From the NCBI GenBank assembly GCA_021778975.1, contig JAJYBO010000004.1, forward strand, positions 1 to 12,026: a stretch of DNA of 12,026 bases. Reading direction: 5' to 3'. Position 1 is the stretch's first letter. Every line of letters starts with the position of its first letter. Shown in pieces: positions 8,162-12,026 of the stretch. The notes beneath the pieces are model-generated. The model did not search any database, had not been told where the DNA came from, and was given only the letters and a program-made list of their open reading frames with translations. This DNA comes from Deltaproteobacteria bacterium (GTDB taxonomy: Bacteria > Desulfobacterota > Desulfobacteria > Desulfobacterales > Desulfatirhabdiaceae). A program made the position numbers and the translations under genes.

Positions 8162-8261
8162 CCTGCACCATCGTGATGAACTCCATCAGGGCGGCTGAAA
8201 CGGCGCCCCGATGGGGTTTCAATTCCTGCCCCCGCTGAGAGCGTGAACCAAAGCGGATGCC

Positions 8262-8312
8262 TTCGTAAAAAGTCCGGATGCTGCGTTGCGCTGCATCCTT
8301 CGTCGTTGCGGC
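8262..8312 (-). repeat. Dispersed repeat core, copy A (inverted relative to copy B)
   Basis: The reverse complement of this 51-bp segment matches 9640-9690 at 48 of 51 positions, the three differences being adjacent. Each copy contains an inner hairpin (here GGATGC 8276-8281 with GCATCC 8293-8298). Read on the - strand it encodes AATTKDAAQRSIRTFYE. Similarity continues loosely outward to about 8346. It is in inverse orientation to copy B, and the two bracket the first permease gene. Confidence 0.85.
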
Positions 8313-8451
8313 CATTTCGTTGTAGCGGTATGCCGATTTTGCTTGCCGGTGAAGGAGGATTCGGAGTATCTTCCCCTCAACGAGGAGGCGTCGGAACCCA
8401 ATAACCGCGAAACGATGATGGACATCCTCCCCGCCTATCGAGGAATTGGCC

Positions 8452-9585
8452 ATGAACTGGATCACCATTCAGGCGATCAGCCGCAAGGAATATTATCACC
8501 TCATCCGGGATTTCAGAAGCCTGTACCTGGCATTCATGATTCCGTTGCTGCTGATTCTGCTTTTCGGATATGCCCTCAGTCTCGATGTGGACAACATCAA
8601 TGTGGTGGTGGTGGATCACGATCCAACGGACCTCAGCCGGGATTTTATCCGTAAACTGGATGCATCCTCATACTTTCATGTGCTGGGGCAGTTTATGGAT
8701 GAGCGTGTGGTGAACCGCTATCTGGATGACGGTGAGGCGTCCGTGGCCATTATCCTGCCGCCCCGCTGGACAGAGAATGTCCGTTCCGACCGAAAAAGCC
8801 CGGTTCAGATACTGATTGATGGCAGCGATCCCAACTTTGCCGGCATTACGAAAAGCTATCTGACGGCATTCATTCAGCGGTATAATCAGGAAACGCTCGT
8901 ATCCTTTTTGAACCGTCGGGGAATGGGCCTGATCCGCCCACCGGTGGATGGCCGGGTTCGGGTCTGGTTCAATGAAGATCTGGAAAGCCGAAATTTCATC
9001 GTTCCCGGCATTATCGCCATTATTGTCATGATCGTTGGGGCTATGTTGACCTCCCTGGTGGTGGCGCGGGAATACGAAAGCGGCACCATGGAAACCATCC
9101 GTTCGCTCCCGATTCATGCCCTGGAATTTCTGATCGGCAAAGCCATTCCTTATTTCATTATCGGCCTGATAGATGTGCTGATTTCCATTCTGATGGGGCA
9201 GGTGCTTTTCGGGGTGGTGATGAAATCCGGTTTCTGGTTGATGATACTGGCGTCGTCCCTCTATCTGGGGGTGGCGCTGAGCCTGGGGCTTTTGGTGTCG
9301 AGCGTGGTGAAGTCGCAGCTTGTGGCCAACCAGATTGCGATTCTGATTACCTATCTGCCATCACTGCTGTTGTCCAATTTCGTGTTTCCGGTCGAAAACA
9401 TGCCCGGAATACTCCAATATGTCACCCGCGCCGTTCCGGCCACCTATTTCATTGATATCTTGAACGGACTGTATCTCCGAAATTTGGGGCTTGCGGCGTT
9501 GTGGCCCAGCTATCTGATGCTGACGGCCATGTGCATTGTGCTGTCGGTTTTGAATCTGCTGGTGCTGAAAAAAGAAGGCCTGTAA
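8452..9585 (+). CDS. ABC-2 type transporter permease (YbhS-like)
   Basis: Inner-membrane permease of 377 residues, the size I recall for YbhS. It has one N-terminal membrane segment (about 24-43, LYLAFMIPLLLILLFGYAL), then a large extracytoplasmic domain (about 44-180). Five more hydrophobic segments follow (about 182-205, 232-256, 261-286, 295-313 and 350-372). Diagnostic blocks are NFIVPGIIAIIVMIVGAMLTSLVVAREYESGTME and VFPVENMP. AGGA at 8441-8444 is 7 bases before ATG 8452; the in-frame TTG at 8446 is too close to it. It should pair with the downstream permease and an ATPase to export drugs, cations or lipophilic substrates, but no ATPase or HlyD-type subunit is nearby. Inverted repeats flank the gene. 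Confidence 0.92.
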   Translation: MNWITIQAISRKEYYHLIRDFRSLYLAFMIPLLLILLFGYALSLDVDNINVVVVDHDPTDLSRDFIRKLDASSYFHVLGQFMDERVVNRYLDDGEASVAIILPPRWTENVRSDRKSPVQILIDGSDPNFAGITKSYLTAFIQRYNQETLVSFLNRRGMGLIRPPVDGRVRVWFNEDLESRNFIVPGIIAIIVMIVGAMLTSLVVAREYESGTMETIRSLPIHALEFLIGKAIPYFIIGLIDVLISILMGQVLFGVVMKSGFWLMILASSLYLGVALSLGLLVSSVVKSQLVANQIAILITYLPSLLLSNFVFPVENMPGILQYVTRAVPATYFIDILNGLYLRNLGLAALWPSYLMLTAMCIVLSVLNLLVLKKEGL

Positions 9586-9697
9586 AAAGGCCGCGGGCAA
9601 GGCGCGCAAATCCTGATGAGTGAGGCGTACTTATGGTACGCCGCAACGACGAAGGATGCAGGCAAACGCAGCATCCGGACTTTTTACGAAGTCGTCA
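9586..9697 (+). repeat. Dispersed repeat, copy B, filling the gap between the two permeases
   Basis: The element starts at the first permease's stop codon and runs to about 9697. It holds a perfect hairpin GGCGTAC-TTATG-GTACGCC (9624-9642) with outer ATCCT (9610-9614) and AGGAT (9653-9657) arms. A second hairpin pairs GGATGC (9654-9659) with GCATCC (9671-9676), and a third pairs GACTT (9678-9682) with AAGTC (9689-9693). The core 9640-9690 matches copy A inverted, 48/51, and encodes AATTKDAGKRSIRTFYE on the + strand. No transposase or target duplication is visible. Confidence 0.85.
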
Positions 9698-9721
9698 ACG
9701 CGGCCCGATTGCAATGTCTGG

Positions 9722-9728
9722 AAGGAGG
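9722..9728 (+). promoter_or_regulatory. Strong ribosome binding site deciding the second permease start
   Basis: AAGGAGG lies 7 bases before ATG 9736. The open frame extends upstream to an ATG at 9616, but that extension is the translated repeat, not permease. Confidence 0.75.
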
Positions 9729-9735
9729 AACGGTG

Positions 9736-10857
9736 ATGGACTGGATCCGGATTCGGGAGCTGGTGCGTAAGGAATTCATCCAATTATTTCGGGATAAAAA
9801 GAACCGTCCGCTGCTGATTGTCGCGCCGCTGGTGCAAATCATTCTGTTCGGGTATGTGGTGACGACGGATGTTCGTGAAATCACCGTAGGACTGCTCGAT
9901 TACAGCCATACGCCGGAAAGCCGGATGCTGATGAAAGATTTTACGGGAAATGGGACATTTCAAGTGACAGCCGTTGTGGATACTGCCGCGGAGATGGACC
10001 AGTTGATGATGAAACGGCAGGTGAATATCGGCATCAAGATCCCGCCGGATTTCAGCTCCAAAATCCACAAGGGATTGACCGCGGATGTCCAGATTCTGGC
10101 GGATGGCAGCATGAGCAACATGGCTGCGGTTCGAATTTCCGATGCGATGACCGTGCTGGAGCGGTTCAATGACGCCATGATCCGAAAACTGCATCCCATG
10201 AGACTTATCTACGGTAAGGTGGATGACCGAATCCGGACATGGTATAACCCCAATCTGGATAGCAGAAATTTTTATGTACCCGGAATTGTGGCATTTTTGA
10301 TTATGCTGCTGGCGATGCTGCTGACATCCATGGCCATCATTCGGGAGAAGGAATCCGGCACTATGGAACAGCTTATCGTTACACCCCTGAAGCCGTCCGA
10401 GCTGATTCTGGGAAAAACCATTCCGTTTATTCTGATTTCTCTGGTGCAGATGGTGGGCGTAACCATTTTCGCGGTTTTCTGGTTCCATATCCCGCTGGTT
10501 GGCAGCATTGTGCTATTGGTGATCGCTACCTGTCTGTTTCTGCTCAGTACTCTGGGAATTGGTCTCTTCATTTCGACGATTTCCGCCACCCAGCAACAGG
10601 CCATGATGACCACATTTTTCTTTATTTTACCATTTTTCATGCTGAGCGGTTTCGTATTTCCCGTCGCCAATATGCCGGTGGTGGTGCAATGGCTGACTTT
10701 TTTGAACCCTTTGAAATATTTTCTCATCATTATTCGGGGCATCTTTTTGAAGGGTGTCGGAATCGAAACCATGTGGCCGCAATTCGTCGGGCTTCTCGTT
10801 TTGGGGTGTGTGGTATTCTGGGGGGCGGTTCGCCGATTTCGGAAGCGGCTGGATTGA
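9736..10857 (+). CDS. ABC-2 type transporter permease (YbhR-like)
   Basis: Inner-membrane permease of 373 residues and a paralogue of the preceding gene. It has an N-terminal membrane segment (about 25-43), a periplasmic domain (about 45-178) and further hydrophobic segments (about 180-202, 228-250, 255-280, 292-310 and 345-365). It shares SRNFYVPGIVAF, IIREKESGTMEQLIVTPLK and VFPVANMPVVVQW with YbhR-type proteins; the REKESGTME block corresponds to REYESGTME in its partner. In YbhFSR-like exporters two such permeases form a heterodimer driven by a tandem ATPase (family knowledge). The preferred start is ATG 9736. The repeat separates it from its partner by 150 bases. The AcsE-like methyltransferase starts 16 bases after its stop, so cotranscription is likely. 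Confidence 0.92.
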   Translation: MDWIRIRELVRKEFIQLFRDKKNRPLLIVAPLVQIILFGYVVTTDVREITVGLLDYSHTPESRMLMKDFTGNGTFQVTAVVDTAAEMDQLMMKRQVNIGIKIPPDFSSKIHKGLTADVQILADGSMSNMAAVRISDAMTVLERFNDAMIRKLHPMRLIYGKVDDRIRTWYNPNLDSRNFYVPGIVAFLIMLLAMLLTSMAIIREKESGTMEQLIVTPLKPSELILGKTIPFILISLVQMVGVTIFAVFWFHIPLVGSIVLLVIATCLFLLSTLGIGLFISTISATQQQAMMTTFFFILPFFMLSGFVFPVANMPVVVQWLTFLNPLKYFLIIIRGIFLKGVGIETMWPQFVGLLVLGCVVFWGAVRRFRKRLD

Positions 10858-10873
10858 GGGAATTCAATATTCT

Positions 10874-11665
10874 ATGAAAATCATTGCAGACAATCTGAGA
10901 ATCACGCAAAAATCCATTGCCGAAGCCGTGGTGCAAAGAAATCCGGCGCCCCTCCAGGAGATGGCGATACGCTGTGAAAATGCCGGGGCAGACGGGATTG
11001 ATATCAACTCCGGCCCTCTTTATCGGGATCCGGAATCTCACATGACATTTATGGTGGAAGCGGTTCAGGACGTCACCCGGCTTCCGCTCGTTATGGATAC
11101 GTCCAACCCCAAGGCGTTGAAAACCGGGCTTCAGGTCTGCAAAAATCCGGTGACGCTGAACGGGGTATCTTTAGAGCCGTCCAAACTTGAACACATCCTG
11201 CCGCTGGCGAGCATGTATCCCTGCGATCTGATCTGCTATCTGCTGCACCCTGACGGCCATGTGCCGCCGGACAGCGCGGGGCGCTTGGAAGTTGCCGTGT
11301 CACTCTATCAGAAATGTCTGGAGGCGGGCATCGCTGCGGAACGCATCGTCATGGATCCTGTGGTGGCGCCGCTGTCCTGGCCGGATGGGCTGTTTCAGGC
11401 GCGGGAAATTCTCACCGTTATCAGAACCCTTCCGGATTTGCTGGGCTTTCCGGTGCGCACGATTGCCGGTCTATCCAATCTGGCGGCGGGCGCGCAGGAA
11501 ACCGCCCGGAAACACCAGGTCGAACAGGTCTATCTGCCGATGCTGGCGGCGTCCGGACTGAGCATGGTACTGATGAATGTCCTCCATGCCGGGCCGGTTC
11601 GTGTGGCCCGGACATGCAGGCTGTTTTCCCACGAAAATATTTTTACCTGGGAAATGGTCGGATGA
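10874..11665 (+). CDS. AcsE-like methyltetrahydrofolate:corrinoid methyltransferase (pterin-binding domain)
   Basis: 263-residue TIM-barrel pterin-binding protein, nearly the size of Moorella AcsE (262). AcsE moves the methyl group of 5-methyl-H4folate to a corrinoid iron-sulfur protein in the Wood-Ljungdahl pathway. Visible matches include NPAPLQEMAIRCENAGAD, GIDINSGP (Asp43, Asn45), MDTSNPKALKTGL (Asp75), TLNGVSLE (Asn96), MDPVVAP (Asp161) and AGLSN (Asn202), covering the pterin-binding positions known for AcsE. The N-terminal strand reads IIADNLRIT instead of the usual IGERIN, so this may be a paralogue with another corrinoid partner (MtgA/MtvB-like demethylation systems) or a dihydropteroate-synthase-like protein. 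ATG 10874 has only a distant GAGGG (10856-10860), suggesting coupling to the permease stop 16 bases upstream. No corrinoid protein gene is in the window. Confidence 0.85.
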   Translation: MKIIADNLRITQKSIAEAVVQRNPAPLQEMAIRCENAGADGIDINSGPLYRDPESHMTFMVEAVQDVTRLPLVMDTSNPKALKTGLQVCKNPVTLNGVSLEPSKLEHILPLASMYPCDLICYLLHPDGHVPPDSAGRLEVAVSLYQKCLEAGIAAERIVMDPVVAPLSWPDGLFQAREILTVIRTLPDLLGFPVRTIAGLSNLAAGAQETARKHQVEQVYLPMLAASGLSMVLMNVLHAGPVRVARTCRLFSHENIFTWEMVG

Positions 11666-11701
11666 ACCACGCTGTCGCAAACCCCACGGGTGCAGACAGG
11701 A

Positions 11702-12026
11702 TCAGGATGGTTGCGGCGGCGTGATGGACGCCATGGCCGCCTCGAATTTGCCGTTGATGGCCACGGTCATTTGAGCGGCTTCCAGCAGCAGGGCGGCGGT
11801 GTCGTCCATTTTGTTGTCTCTGGCTTTTTCCGCCCAACTCCGGTAGGTGCCCGCATGATCGTCGTTGTGTCGAATCCAGTGATCCAGCAGCTTGAGCATT
11901 TTTTCTTCAAAAGACATTTCGCTCTGAATTTCGTGAGAATGACCGTGGTCATGATCGTGGGTGTGACAATGGTCTGGATCACTGTCGTGGTGATGGTCGT
12001 GAGAATGATGATCGTTGTGATGCGGC
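11702..12026 (-). CDS. Small protein with His-rich N-terminal region and helical C-terminal domain, 5' end beyond window
   Basis: The 107 visible residues run from the window edge to a TGA at 11704-11702. The first 36 contain 15 His and one Cys in HxH/HDH patterns (for example HCHTHDHDHGHSH), a probable metal-binding region. From Met37 (ATG ending at base 11917) comes a 71-residue predominantly helical segment, MSFEEKMLKLLDHWIRHNDD then AGTYRSWAEKARDNKMDD and an Ala/Leu-rich helix, ending TPPQPS. The His codons continue in frame to the edge, so the start is probably outside; starting at 11917 would discard the His tract. It converges on the methyltransferase gene, with 36 bases between stops. 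Nickel or zinc storage/delivery, for example to CODH/ACS, is an inference. I do not recognise the family with certainty. Confidence 0.7.
   Translation of the reverse strand, partial: PHHNDHHSHDHHHDSDPDHCHTHDHDHGHSHEIQSEMSFEEKMLKLLDHWIRHNDDHAGTYRSWAEKARDNKMDDTAALLLEAAQMTVAINGKFEAAMASITPPQPS

Larger units (their letters stand above)
8109..8451. other. Gene-free stretch of hairpins and dispersed repeat between ligase and permease genes
   Basis: Three blocks are visible. A perfect 8-bp hairpin lies at 8140-8161. A weaker GC-rich hairpin uses CCCC (8206-8209) and GGGG (8213-8216), with GAAA/TTTC flanks. An inverted copy of a repeat also found at 9640-9690 covers 8262-8312. From about 8342 to 8451 one + frame has codon-like, acidic content and may be a gene remnant, but I recognise no family. 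AGGA at 8441-8444 serves the next gene. Confidence 0.6.

Noticed and set aside
8191..8260. Possible CRISPR-like repeat (GTTTCAATTCC-type sequence)
   Set aside because: It occurs once, with no regular spacer-repeat periodicity and no cas genes in the window.
8446..8448. TTG start for the first permease
   Set aside because: It is one base from the AGGA ribosome binding site; ATG 8452 has the correct 7-base spacing and family-like start MNWITIQAISRKEYY.
6960..8468. 502-codon open frame on the - strand
   Set aside because: It lies antisense to a clear acyl-CoA synthetase over most of its length, shows no recognisable domain, and its 5' part is the repeat and palindromic spacer.
9616..9735. N-terminal 40-residue extension of the second permease
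   Set aside because: The extension is the translated repeat. A strong AAGGAGG sits 7 bases before ATG 9736, where the family-typical N-terminus MDWIRIRELVRKEF begins.
11666..11701. Bidirectional terminator between the converging genes
   Set aside because: No stem of useful length and no T-run could be found in these 36 bases.

Overview
The window looks like chromosomal DNA from an anaerobic member of the Desulfobacterota (a Desulfobacteria-type sulfate reducer or close syntrophic relative). This is inferred from gene content (acyl-CoA catabolism beside an AcsE-like methyltransferase of the Wood-Ljungdahl type), even codon use at moderate-to-high GC, and a dispersed-repeat style that I associate with that group. 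No database search was possible. Every gene is on the + strand except a partial gene on the - strand at the right edge.

Region 1 (1-3553) is a compact three-gene run: an AUH-like enoyl-CoA/methylglutaconyl-CoA hydratase (5' end cut by the window), a biotin-dependent acyl-CoA carboxylase carboxyltransferase subunit of the methylcrotonyl-CoA carboxylase type, and an HMG-CoA-lyase-like DRE-TIM protein. Region 2 (3554-8108) has a C-rich/G-rich hairpin spacer, an XRE-cupin regulator, acetoacetyl-CoA synthetase, and an ACSF2/FadD-type acyl-CoA synthetase. Together these fit the lower leucine/isovalerate pathway: 3-methylcrotonyl-CoA to 3-methylglutaconyl-CoA to HMG-CoA to acetyl-CoA plus acetoacetate, with acetoacetate re-activated by ATP. 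The biotin carboxylase/carrier subunit and isovaleryl-CoA dehydrogenase are not in the window. The lyase-like protein has Gln where HMG-CoA lyase has its catalytic Cys, so its reaction is uncertain.

Region 3 (8109-10857) starts with about 340 bases without a convincing gene, made of hairpins and one repeat copy. Two ABC-2 permeases of the YbhS/YbhR type follow. The first is bracketed by an inverted pair of a 51-bp repeat core (48/51 identical). No ATP-binding or membrane-fusion subunit is present.

Region 4 (10858-12026) has an AcsE-like pterin-dependent methyltransferase 16 bases after the second permease. Converging on it is the 3' part of a small gene whose N-terminal region is extremely His-rich (15 His in 36 visible residues), suggesting metal binding, possibly nickel.

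I found no wholly new defence or mobile system. The points most worth a second look are the Cys-to-Gln lyase, the inverted repeats around the first permease, the orphan permease pair, and the AcsE-like/His-rich convergent pair.
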